Below, one piece after another: positions 1 through 5,972 of a DNA stretch of 6,264 nucleotides (the stretch's first letter is position 1; each line of letters starts with the position of its first letter). Both the position numbers and the translations under genes were made by a program. The DNA is from Dermatophilaceae bacterium (GTDB taxonomy: Bacteria > Actinomycetota > Actinomycetes > Actinomycetales > Dermatophilaceae): the NCBI GenBank assembly GCA_013361975.1, contig JABFXB010000011.1:1-6264 (forward strand), written 5' to 3'. The notes under the pieces were generated by a model. That model was given only the letters and a program-made list of their open reading frames with translations. It was not told the DNA's origin and made no database searches.

Positions 1-48
1 GACGGTGCGCTGCTGGGACCCGACGGCCGGTCGCACGTGGCGCGCGGA

Positions 49-56
49 CGGCATAC
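49..56 (+). repeat. CGGCATAC word, site 1
   Basis: Exact CGGCATAC on the plus strand, one base upstream of the candidate -10 box of the luciferase-like oxidoreductase gene. This is the only one of the six copies that lies outside a confidently called gene. It is preceded by A and followed by C, as in most of the other copies. Confidence 0.8.
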
Positions 57-57
57 C

Positions 58-63
58 TACGAT
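58..63 (+). promoter_or_regulatory. Candidate -10 box for a leaderless start
   Basis: TACGAT matches the actinobacterial TANNNT -10 pattern and lies 6 nt before the ATG at 70, which places the expected transcription start on or next to that ATG. No Shine-Dalgarno sequence precedes the ATG, which agrees with a leaderless message. No convincing -35 element is visible 16-18 nt upstream. Confidence 0.5.
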
Positions 64-69
64 GGGCGC

Positions 70-1122
70 ATGAGCCTCGGACCCAACGGCCACCTCGAGC
101 TCGGCCTCGACACGTTCGGCGACATCGCGCTGGGGCCCGACGGGTCCCCGCTGCACCCGGCGACGGTGCTTCGCGAGGTGCTCGCCGAGGGCGAGCTCGC
201 CGACCGCCTCGGCCTCGACTTCTTCGGCGTGGGCGAGCACCACCGCGACGACTACGCGGTCAGCGCTCCCGACGTGCTGCTCGCGGGACTGGCCGCCCGC
301 ACCGAGCGCATCCGCCTCGGGACCTCGGTCACGGTGCTGAGCAGCGACGACCCGATCCGCGTCTTCCAGCGGTTCTCGACCGTCGACGCGATCAGCAACG
401 GGCGCGCCGAGATCACCGTCGGCCGAGGCTCTTTCATCGAGTCGTTCCCGCTCTTCGGGCTCGACCTCTCGGACTACGAGACGCTCTTCGAGGAGAAGCT
501 CGACCTGCTCGCAGCCGTCGTGGCGGAGAAGCCGGTGAAGTGGGAGGGCTCCATCCGCCCGCCGGTGAACGTCCAGCAGGTCATGCCCGCAACGGAATCC
601 GGTCATCTGCCGGTGTGGGTCGGGGTCGGAGGCACGCCGCAGTCGGTCGTCCGTGCTGCGCACTACGGCTTCCCTGTCGTCATCGCGATCATCGGTGGGG
701 CCTCGCGGCAGTTCGCGCCGCTCGCCGATCTCTACCGCCAGGCCCTCACGCAGATGGGCAAGCCCGAGCTGCCGGTCGGCGTGCACTCGCCGGGCTTCGT
801 CGCCGCCACCGATGAGCAGGCCATCGACGAGTTCATGCCGCACTTCGTGCCCTACATGAACAAGATCGGTCGCGAACGTCGCTGGGCGCCGATGACCAAC
901 GAGCAGGCGCTCGCCCAGCTCGGCCCCGACGGAGCCGTCTACTGCGGCTCGCCCGAGACGGTCGCCGCGAAGATCGCCGACACCGTCAAGGTGCTCGGGG
1001 TCTCCCGCTTCCAGCTCAAGTACTCCATGGGCACCCTCCCGCACGACAAGCGGATGGAGTGCATCCGCCTCTACGCCGAGGAGGTCGTGCCGCGCGTGCG
1101 CGCGCTGCTCGACGAGGTCTGA
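70..1122 (+). CDS. Luciferase-like (LLM class) flavin-dependent oxidoreductase
   Basis: A 350-residue protein of the bacterial luciferase-like monooxygenase superfamily, a soluble TIM-barrel enzyme expected to use reduced FMN or F420. It resembles the subgroup typified by structure 2I7G. Visible hallmarks are LELGLDTFGDI near residues 9-19, GEHH at 55-58 before a D-D-Y-A-V-S-A-P stretch, ARTERIRLGTSVTVLSS at 76-92, DDPIRVFQRF at 93-102, and SNGRAEITVGRGSFIESFPL at 109-128. Length is typical for the family. I chose the ATG at 70 because the family-like N-terminus begins soon after it and a -10 box sits 6 nt upstream; a GTG at 37 would add 11 unconvincing residues. The gene ends with TGA one base before the glycosyltransferase start, so the two are surely co-transcribed. 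The substrate is unknown; superfamily members act on aldehydes, alkanes, sulfonates or secondary metabolites. Confidence 0.93.
   Translation: MSLGPNGHLELGLDTFGDIALGPDGSPLHPATVLREVLAEGELADRLGLDFFGVGEHHRDDYAVSAPDVLLAGLAARTERIRLGTSVTVLSSDDPIRVFQRFSTVDAISNGRAEITVGRGSFIESFPLFGLDLSDYETLFEEKLDLLAAVVAEKPVKWEGSIRPPVNVQQVMPATESGHLPVWVGVGGTPQSVVRAAHYGFPVVIAIIGGASRQFAPLADLYRQALTQMGKPELPVGVHSPGFVAATDEQAIDEFMPHFVPYMNKIGRERRWAPMTNEQALAQLGPDGAVYCGSPETVAAKIADTVKVLGVSRFQLKYSMGTLPHDKRMECIRLYAEEVVPRVRALLDEV
1114..1117 (+). promoter_or_regulatory. Ribosome binding site of the glycosyltransferase gene
   Basis: GAGG lies inside the last codons of the oxidoreductase gene, 6 nt before the GTG at 1124. It supports that GTG as the true start and indicates translation coupled to the upstream gene, unlike the leaderless-looking first genes of the other transcripts. 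Confidence 0.6.
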
Positions 1123-1123
1123 C

Positions 1124-2404
1124 GTGCGGGTGCTCCTGCTCGGCATGGGCTCGCGCGGTGACGTGCAGCCCCTCGTGGCGCTGGGGGAGCGCCTCCGGCG
1201 GGGTGGGTATGCCGTCTCGCTCGCCGCGCCCGCCGACCTGGGTCACGTCGTGGCCGGGAGCGGCGTCGACTTCGAGCCGTTCTCGTTCGACCTCGAGGGA
1301 CCGCTGCGCGACGGGCTCGGCCGCGACTCGCTGCGAGGGTCGGGGCGGCACCAGGTGCGCGAGGCCCGGCTCATGCGGAAGGTCATGGCCGAGCGGGGCG
1401 CGGCGCTCGCCGACGACGTGACCCGTCTCGTCGACGGCGCCGATGCCGTCGTGTCGGGCGCGTTGACCTTCGACCTCGTCGACTCGCTGTTGGTCGGTTC
1501 GCAGAAGCCGCACGTCTACGCGATCTTCGCGCCGGTGTGGCCCAGCGCGCACGGTGAGTCGGTGGCGCTCGGCCTGCTGCCGCACCGCCGGTCGCCGCTG
1601 AACCTCTGGTGGAGCAGCCTCGCCGGACGCGTCGCTCTCGACCTCTTCCGCCCTGCAGGAGACCTCGTTCGCTCGCGGAAGGGGTTGCCGCGTAGGACGT
1701 TTCGGACCTACTCGGCTGCGGCCAGTGGCACGCCCACGCTCCTGGGAGCCAGCCCGGCCGTGGTGCCGCGTGCCGGCGACTGGCCGCCGGCGGTGAGGCA
1801 GACCGGCTTCTGGTTCCGTGACACGCCGACGGGGGACTCGAACGGGGTCGGCGACGAGCTCGAGGACTTCCTCGGCCGCGACGGGCCTCCGGCGTACGTC
1901 GGTTTCGGGTCGATGCCGACGCCGGATCCGGATGCCGTCGTGCACGGGGTCGTCGACGTGCTCGAGTCGCTCGGACTGCGGGGCATCGTCAGCGAGGGGC
2001 TCGCGGGGCTGTCGCTCGAGCGCCTCGGCCGGGACCTGCCGCCCCACGTGCTCGGGGTCGGCCCGACGCCGCACGACGAGCTGTTCCCACGCTGCTCGGT
2101 CGTCGTGCACCACGGCGGGGCCGGCACGACCGCTGCTGCCGTGCGCGCCGGCGTGCCGCAGGTCGTCGTGCCGCACGCTGCGGACCAGCCGTACTGGGGG
2201 CGACGGATGGCCGACCTCGGGGTCGCGGCGCCGCCGATCGCGCGCAAGGACCTCACGCCTGCTCGACTCCGCGCGGCGCTCGTGGTCGCGCTGTCCCCGG
2301 AGGCCCGCCGGGCGGCATACCTGCTCGGTGAACGGGTGCGTTCGGAGGACGGCGCCGGCGACGCGGCCTGGCTCGTCGACGCCTACCTCTCGCGCCCGGT
2401 CTAG
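1124..2404 (+). CDS. Glycosyltransferase, GT1 family (GT-B fold)
   Basis: A 426-residue family-1 glycosyltransferase that would move a sugar from a nucleotide donor to a small hydrophobic acceptor. The N-terminal acceptor domain opens with MRVLLLGMGSRGDVQPLVAL; G-S-R-G-D-V-Q-P at residues 9-16 is shared with sterol glucosyltransferases and glycopeptide Gtf enzymes, where the Asp at position 13 has been proposed to matter for catalysis. The C-terminal donor domain has GFGSMP at 260-265, HHGGAGTT at 329-336, which binds the donor phosphates, and DQPYW at 354-358, which contacts the sugar. Length is normal and no truncation is seen. It has no signal peptide or membrane span, so it is probably cytosolic. 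The GTG start follows the upstream TGA by one base. Candidate acceptors include lipids, sterol-like compounds, macrolides or other xenobiotics; none is indicated by the context. The gene contains two CGGCATAC words and overlaps the fadH stop by 4 nt. Confidence 0.93.
   Translation: MRVLLLGMGSRGDVQPLVALGERLRRGGYAVSLAAPADLGHVVAGSGVDFEPFSFDLEGPLRDGLGRDSLRGSGRHQVREARLMRKVMAERGAALADDVTRLVDGADAVVSGALTFDLVDSLLVGSQKPHVYAIFAPVWPSAHGESVALGLLPHRRSPLNLWWSSLAGRVALDLFRPAGDLVRSRKGLPRRTFRTYSAAASGTPTLLGASPAVVPRAGDWPPAVRQTGFWFRDTPTGDSNGVGDELEDFLGRDGPPAYVGFGSMPTPDPDAVVHGVVDVLESLGLRGIVSEGLAGLSLERLGRDLPPHVLGVGPTPHDELFPRCSVVVHHGGAGTTAAAVRAGVPQVVVPHAADQPYWGRRMADLGVAAPPIARKDLTPARLRAALVVALSPEARRAAYLLGERVRSEDGAGDAAWLVDAYLSRPV
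1207..1214 (-). repeat. CGGCATAC word, site 2
   Basis: Seen on the plus strand as GTATGCCG. Inside the glycosyltransferase gene it is read GGG TAT GCC (Gly-Tyr-Ala), in the N-terminal domain. TAT is otherwise avoided for Tyr in these genes. Confidence 0.8.
2313..2320 (+). repeat. CGGCATAC word, site 3
   Basis: In the C-terminal part of the glycosyltransferase gene, read GCG GCA TAC (Ala-Ala-Tyr). The word lies in the sense direction here, a different codon phase from site 2 in the same gene. Confidence 0.8.
2401..2404. other. Shared CTAG: overlapping convergent stop codons
   Basis: The glycosyltransferase stop TAG occupies 2402-2404 on the plus strand and the fadH stop TAG occupies 2401-2403 on the minus strand. 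Because CTAG is its own reverse complement, one tetramer supplies both stops. There is no intergenic space, so any terminator for either gene must lie inside the coding region of the other; I could not identify one. This is the only CTAG I found in the window. Confidence 0.9.
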
Positions 2405-4440
2405 ACGGTCGCTGCCAGCTCGGTGGCCTGGCGGATGGCCCGTTTCGCGTCGAGCTCGGCCGCGACGTCGGCGCCGCCGATGACGTGAACCTTGACGCCG
2501 CGCTCGAGGAGGGCAGGGCCGAGGGTGTTGACCGACTCCTGGCCGGTGCAGAGCACGATGGTGTCGACGTCGAGCACCTGTGGGTCGGTGTGGTCCTCGC
2601 CATGGGTGATGTGAAGGCCGGCGTCGTCGACGCGCTCGTAGTGGACCCCGACGTGGTGGTGGACTCCCTTGGCCTTCAACGATGCCCGGTGAACCCAGCC
2701 GGTCGTCCTGCCGAGGCCCTTGCCGATCGGGGTCGCCTTGCGCTGGAGCAGGTGCACCTCCCGCGGCGACGGAGACGGGGTCGCCGCGACGAGACCGCCG
2801 CGTGAGGCGTCGGGGGCGCCGACGCCCCACTCCGCCATCCACTGGTCGACGGTCATCGGCGACTCGACGTGGGTGAGGAACTCCGAGACGTCGACCCCGA
2901 TGCCGCCGGCACCCATGACGGCCACGCGTTGACCGACGGGTGCCTCGCCGCGGACGGCGGCGGCATACGTGATGACCTTGGGGTGGTCGATGCCGGGAAC
3001 GTCGGGGATGCGCGGCTCGACGCCCGTGGCGACGACGACCTCGTCGAAGTCGGTGAGGTCGTCGACGTCGGCCCGTCGTCCGAGGTGCACCTTCACGTCG
3101 CCGAGCTCGAGGCGCCTGCGGTAGTAGCGGATGCTCTCGGCGAACTCCTCCTTGCCCGGGATGCGCATCGCGATGGCGAACTGTCCGCCGAGGTCGTCGG
3201 ACGTCTCGAAGAGCTCGACGCGGTGTCCGCGCTCGGCGAGGGCCACGGCGGCGGCGAGTCCTGCGGGACCACCGCCCACGACGGCGACGTGCTTGCTGCG
3301 TCGGCTCGGGGCGAGGACGAGGGTCGTCTCGCGGACTGCTCGTGGGTTGACGAGGCAGGTGGCGGTCTTCTTCGCGAAGGTGTGGTCGAGGCAGGCCTGG
3401 TTGCAGGCGATGCACGTGTTGATCTCGTCGGCGCGGTCGGCGGCCGCCTTGGCCACCCAGTCGGGGTCGGCGAGGAAGGGGCGCGCCATCGAGACGAGGT
3501 CGGCGGTGCTGTCGGCGATGACCTGCTCGGCGAGGTCGGGCATCGAGATGCGGTTGCTCGTCACGACCGGGACCGACAGCTCGGGGCGCAGCTTCGCCGT
3601 GACGCGAGTGAAGGCACCGCGCGGCACGGAGGTGACGATGGTGGGCACGCGGGCCTCGTGCCAGCCGATGCCGGTGTTGATGATGGTCGCGCCTGCCGCC
3701 TCGACCTCCTTTGCGAGAGAGACGATCTCGTCCCAGGTCTGGCCGTCGGGCACGAGGTCGAGCATGGAGAGGCGGTAGACGATGACGAAGTCGGGGCCGG
3801 CTGCCTCGCGGACGGCGCGGACGACCTCGACGGGAAGGCGGCGACGGTTCTCGGGTGAGCCGCCCCACTCGTCGGTGCGGTGGTTGGTGCGCGGTGCGAG
3901 GAACTGGTTGAGCAGGTAGCCCTCGGATGCCATGATCTCGACCCCGTCGTAGCCGGCACGCTTCGCGAGGCGAGCGCAGCGAGCGTACGCCGCGATCGTG
4001 CTCCGGATGCCGCGCGCACTCAGGGCGCGGGCCTTGAAGCGGGAGATGGGGGCCTTCGTGGCCGAGGCCGACACCGCGAGCGGGTGGTAGGCGTACCGGC
4101 CGGCGTGGAGGATCTGGAGGGCGATCTTGCCGCCCTCGCGGTGCACGGCGTTCGTGATGACCTCGTGACGGCGTGCCTGGCGCTCGGTGACCAGCACCGA
4201 GCCGCCTGGGTAGAGGGCGCCGGCGAGGTTCGGGGCGAAGCCGCCCGTGACGATGAGGCCGACGCCGCCGCGCGCGCGTTCCGCGTAGTAGGCCGCGAGC
4301 CGGTCGAAGTCCTTCGCGCGGTCCTCGAGGCCCGTGTGCATCGAGCCCATGACGACGCGGTTGCGCAGCGTCGTGAAGCCGAGGTCCAGGGGCTCGAGCA
4401 GGTGGGGGTATGCCGTGTCGGTCGCGAGGAGGGCGGTCAC
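2401..4440 (-). CDS. fadH: NADPH-dependent 2,4-dienoyl-CoA reductase (FadH type)
   Basis: A 679-residue enzyme that aligns from end to end with my recollection of E. coli FadH (about 672 residues). It reduces 2,4-dienoyl-CoA, formed in beta-oxidation of polyunsaturated acyl chains, using NADPH, FAD, a 4Fe-4S cluster and FMN. The N-terminal Old Yellow Enzyme barrel has MGSMHTGLED at 31-40 and KIALQILHAGRY at 105-116. Y175 in SEGYLLN and H261 in GWHEAR correspond to the catalytic Tyr166 and His252 of E. coli. The cluster cysteines are C343, C346, C350 and C362. FAD binding follows at VVGGGPAG, 387-394, and a second nucleotide fold at MGAGGIG, 509-515. All key residues are intact. The GTG at 4440 gives the family length and has a -10 box 7 nt upstream; a GTG at 4497 would extend into the divergent promoter. 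It is divergent from the monooxygenase gene. The reading frame stays open far upstream, antisense to that gene, which is a GC-bias artefact. Confidence 0.97.
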   Translation of the reverse strand: MTALLATDTAYPHLLEPLDLGFTTLRNRVVMGSMHTGLEDRAKDFDRLAAYYAERARGGVGLIVTGGFAPNLAGALYPGGSVLVTERQARRHEVITNAVHREGGKIALQILHAGRYAYHPLAVSASATKAPISRFKARALSARGIRSTIAAYARCARLAKRAGYDGVEIMASEGYLLNQFLAPRTNHRTDEWGGSPENRRRLPVEVVRAVREAAGPDFVIVYRLSMLDLVPDGQTWDEIVSLAKEVEAAGATIINTGIGWHEARVPTIVTSVPRGAFTRVTAKLRPELSVPVVTSNRISMPDLAEQVIADSTADLVSMARPFLADPDWVAKAAADRADEINTCIACNQACLDHTFAKKTATCLVNPRAVRETTLVLAPSRRSKHVAVVGGGPAGLAAAVALAERGHRVELFETSDDLGGQFAIAMRIPGKEEFAESIRYYRRRLELGDVKVHLGRRADVDDLTDFDEVVVATGVEPRIPDVPGIDHPKVITYAAAVRGEAPVGQRVAVMGAGGIGVDVSEFLTHVESPMTVDQWMAEWGVGAPDASRGGLVAATPSPSPREVHLLQRKATPIGKGLGRTTGWVHRASLKAKGVHHHVGVHYERVDDAGLHITHGEDHTDPQVLDVDTIVLCTGQESVNTLGPALLERGVKVHVIGGADVAAELDAKRAIRQATELAATV
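2961..2968 (+). repeat. CGGCATAC word, site 4
   Basis: Lies antisense within fadH, where the coding strand reads ACG TAT GCC (Thr-Tyr-Ala), at about residues 491-493 between the two nucleotide-binding folds. It supplies the only TAT codon of fadH. Confidence 0.8.
4408..4415 (-). repeat. CGGCATAC word, site 5
   Basis: In the sense direction near the start of fadH, read ACG GCA TAC (Thr-Ala-Tyr, residues 9-11), 25-32 nt into the gene. The plus strand shows GTATGCCG. Confidence 0.8.
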
Positions 4441-4447
4441 GCCGTCG

Positions 4448-4476
4448 AGCGTAGCCGCTCGGTTACCGGTGGGTAA
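4448..4476 (-). promoter_or_regulatory. Candidate fadH promoter, leaderless
   Basis: On the minus strand TACGCT (4448-4453) fits the TANNNT -10 pattern and ends 7 nt before the GTG at 4440. TTACCC (4471-4476) lies at a 17-bp spacer and is a weak -35 candidate, matching TTGACA at three of six positions. No Shine-Dalgarno sequence is needed if transcription starts at the GTG. Confidence 0.5.
4463..4476. promoter_or_regulatory. Inverted repeat, candidate operator in the divergent promoter
   Basis: TTACC (4463-4467) and GGTAA (4472-4476) form a perfect 5-bp inverted repeat around a 4-bp spacer, and stand out as A/T-containing within GC-rich DNA. The right arm overlaps the candidate fadH -35 element and also lies about 31-35 bp upstream of the monooxygenase ATG, so one bound protein could act on both genes. 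The arms are short, so chance occurrence is possible. No regulator gene lies in the window. Confidence 0.35.
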
Positions 4477-4494
4477 GGTGAGCGCGGCGTGGGT

Positions 4495-4500
4495 CACAAT
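4495..4500 (+). promoter_or_regulatory. Candidate -10 box of the monooxygenase gene
   Basis: CACAAT ends 6 nt before the ATG at 4507, the same spacing as at the luciferase-like gene, suggesting a leaderless transcript. It departs from TANNNT at the first base. A better TANNNT match, TAAGGT at 4474-4479, is an alternative that would pair with the GTG at 4489 or give a short leader. No clear -35 is visible. Confidence 0.4.
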
Positions 4501-4506
4501 GGCCGG

Positions 4507-5955
4507 ATGAGCCAGATCGAGCACGTGGACGTCCTCGTCGTGGGCGCCGGCCTGTCGGGCATCGGGGCCGCCTACCGCCTGCAGACCGAGGCGCCGACGC
4601 GCACGTACGCGATCCTCGAGGCGCGCGACTCGATCGGCGGCACGTGGGACCTCTTCCGGTACCCCGGCGTGCGGTCCGACTCCGACATGATGACGCTCGG
4701 CTTCCCGTTCGAGCCGTGGACCGACCCCGACGCCATCGCCGACGGCCCGAAGATCCTGTCGTACCTCCAGTCGACGGCTCGTAAACATGGCATCACCCCA
4801 CGGATCCGATTCGGGCACAGGGTGATTGGAGCGTCGTGGTCGTCGGCCCAGGCACGGTGGACCGTGACGGTCGAGCACGCCGACGGCGCCCGCGATCAGC
4901 TCACGTGCAGCTTCCTCCAGGTGTGCACCGGCTACTACGACTACGAGCGGCCACACGACCCCGACCTGCCGGGCATCGGCTCGTTCGAGGGTGAGGTGGT
5001 GCACCCGCAGTTCTGGCCCGAGGGACTGCCCATCGCGGGACGCAAGGTCGTGGTGATCGGGTCCGGCGCCACTGCCGTGACGCTCGTGCCCTCCCTGGCA
5101 GACCTCGGGGCCGACGTGACGATGCTGCAACGCACGCCGACGTGGGTCACTGCCCTGCCGCGGCGCGACCGCGTGCGCGACGTCGTGCAGCGGGTTCTGC
5201 CGTCCCGCACGGGAGGCGCCGTCGCCCGCTACAAGAACGTGCTCGCGACGATGGCCTTCTACGAGCTCAGCCGGCGGCGGCCGGCTGTCGCGAAGTCCTT
5301 GCTGTCGAAGGGCGCTGCGCGCTCGCTCGGGTCGACGACGATGGTGAGCGACCACTTCACCCCCGCCTACGACCCCTGGGACCAGCGCCTGTGCGTCGTG
5401 CCCGACGGCGACCTCTTCGAGGCCTTGCGGTCGGGGCGCGCTCACGTCGTGACCGACACGATCGAGACGTTCACGCCCGACGGCATACTGCTGCGGTCCG
5501 GTCGGGAGCTGCCCGCAGACGTCGTCGTCACGGCAACCGGCTTGCGCATCAAGGTCGCCGGCGGCATCGAGTTCACCGTGGACGGCGAGCGCCGGCCCAC
5601 CCGTGACCTCACGGTCTACCGGGGGACGATGTTCGCCGACGTGCCGAACCTCGCCGTCACGATCGGCTACGTCAACGCTTCCTGGACGTTGCGCGCCGAC
5701 CTCGCGAGCCGGTACGTCTGCCGCCTGCTCAACCACATGGAGCAGAACGGGTGGCGCGTCGCCGTCCCGCGGGCGCCGGAGGGGATGGAGGGGCGGCCGC
5801 TGCTGCCGCTGCGGTCCGGGTACGTCGAGAGGGCGGCCGGCGAGCTTCCGCAGCAGGGCGACGCGGCGCCGTGGCTGATGCGGCAGAACTACCTGCTCGA
5901 CCGGCGCGACATGCTGCGTGGCGACGTGACCGAGGCGATGTCCTTCTCGCGCTGA
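4507..5955 (+). CDS. EthA-like flavin-dependent Baeyer-Villiger monooxygenase
   Basis: A 482-residue FAD- and NADPH-dependent monooxygenase closely resembling mycobacterial EthA (about 489 residues), which inserts oxygen into ketones and oxidises thioamides such as ethionamide. Visible are the FAD-binding fold GAGLSG at 13-18, GGTWDLFRYPGVRSDSD at 44-60, the Baeyer-Villiger fingerprint F-x-G-x3-H-x3-W-P at 160-171 (FEGEVVHPQFWP), the NADPH fold GSGATA at 185-190, and the EthA-like stretches YDPWDQRLCVVPDGDLF at 288-304, ATGL at 343-346 and NASWTLRADL at 390-399. No key motif is missing. The ATG at 4507 matches the EthA N-terminus; a GTG at 4489 would add six residues. It is divergent from fadH and convergent with the DUF3072 gene 17 bp downstream. 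In mycobacteria ethA is divergent from the TetR repressor gene ethR; here the partner is fadH. A run of unusual codons lies at residues 91-108. The natural substrate is unknown. Confidence 0.96.
   Translation: MSQIEHVDVLVVGAGLSGIGAAYRLQTEAPTRTYAILEARDSIGGTWDLFRYPGVRSDSDMMTLGFPFEPWTDPDAIADGPKILSYLQSTARKHGITPRIRFGHRVIGASWSSAQARWTVTVEHADGARDQLTCSFLQVCTGYYDYERPHDPDLPGIGSFEGEVVHPQFWPEGLPIAGRKVVVIGSGATAVTLVPSLADLGADVTMLQRTPTWVTALPRRDRVRDVVQRVLPSRTGGAVARYKNVLATMAFYELSRRRPAVAKSLLSKGAARSLGSTTMVSDHFTPAYDPWDQRLCVVPDGDLFEALRSGRAHVVTDTIETFTPDGILLRSGRELPADVVVTATGLRIKVAGGIEFTVDGERRPTRDLTVYRGTMFADVPNLAVTIGYVNASWTLRADLASRYVCRLLNHMEQNGWRVAVPRAPEGMEGRPLLPLRSGYVERAAGELPQQGDAAPWLMRQNYLLDRRDMLRGDVTEAMSFSR
5481..5488 (+). 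repeat. CGGCATAC word, site 6
   Basis: Within the monooxygenase gene, read GAC GGC ATA CTG (Asp-Gly-Ile-Leu, residues 325-328). It creates the only ATA isoleucine codon in any called gene, in a third codon phase different from the GCA TAC and TAT GCC copies. Confidence 0.8.
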
Positions 5956-5972
5956 CGTGCCCCTGCTGCGGG
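5956..5972. other. Short convergent intergenic gap
   Basis: Seventeen bases separate the monooxygenase stop from the DUF3072 stop. TGAC at 5953-5956 can pair with GTCA at 5972-5975 and a CCC with GGG inside, but four unpaired bases interrupt the stem and there is no T-tract. I do not call a terminator. Confidence 0.4.

Larger units (their letters stand above)
1..69. other. Leader region with no securely assigned gene
   Basis: No complete gene can be called here. Three readings stay open and the stretch is too short to separate them. A plus-strand frame runs from the left edge to a TGA at 71-73, which would give an ATGA overlap with the next gene. A minus-strand frame could start at the ATG complementary to 52-54 and run off the left edge; all but one of its codons end in G or C. 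The frame of the downstream oxidoreductase is also open back to position 1, with a GTG at 37. The sequence also holds a CGGCATAC word at 49-56 and a candidate -10 box at 58-63. Confidence 0.5.

Noticed and set aside
1..54. Possible divergent minus-strand gene starting at the ATG complementary to 52-54
   Set aside because: Only 18 codons are visible, no ribosome binding site is seen, and the start would collide with the promoter of the plus-strand gene. Codon bias alone is not decisive because another frame is nearly as good.
2..73. Upstream plus-strand gene ending in an ATGA overlap at 70-73
   Set aside because: The frame is open and ends suggestively, but the short peptide has unusual Trp/Cys content and no recognisable family, so it stays unproven.
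1016..3868. 950-residue minus-strand open frame
   Set aside because: It crosses the glycosyltransferase and fadH in the wrong frames and is Arg/Pro/Gly-rich, typical of shadow frames at high GC.
2869..4476. Plus-strand open frames antisense to fadH (329 and 198 residues)
   Set aside because: They mirror fadH codons, lack family motifs, and fadH is certain.
4441..5736. Upstream extension of the fadH frame to a 1111-residue protein
   Set aside because: The extra part is antisense to the monooxygenase, shows no recognisable domain, and FadH family length is reached exactly from the GTG at 4440. GC-rich codon bias keeps antisense frames open.
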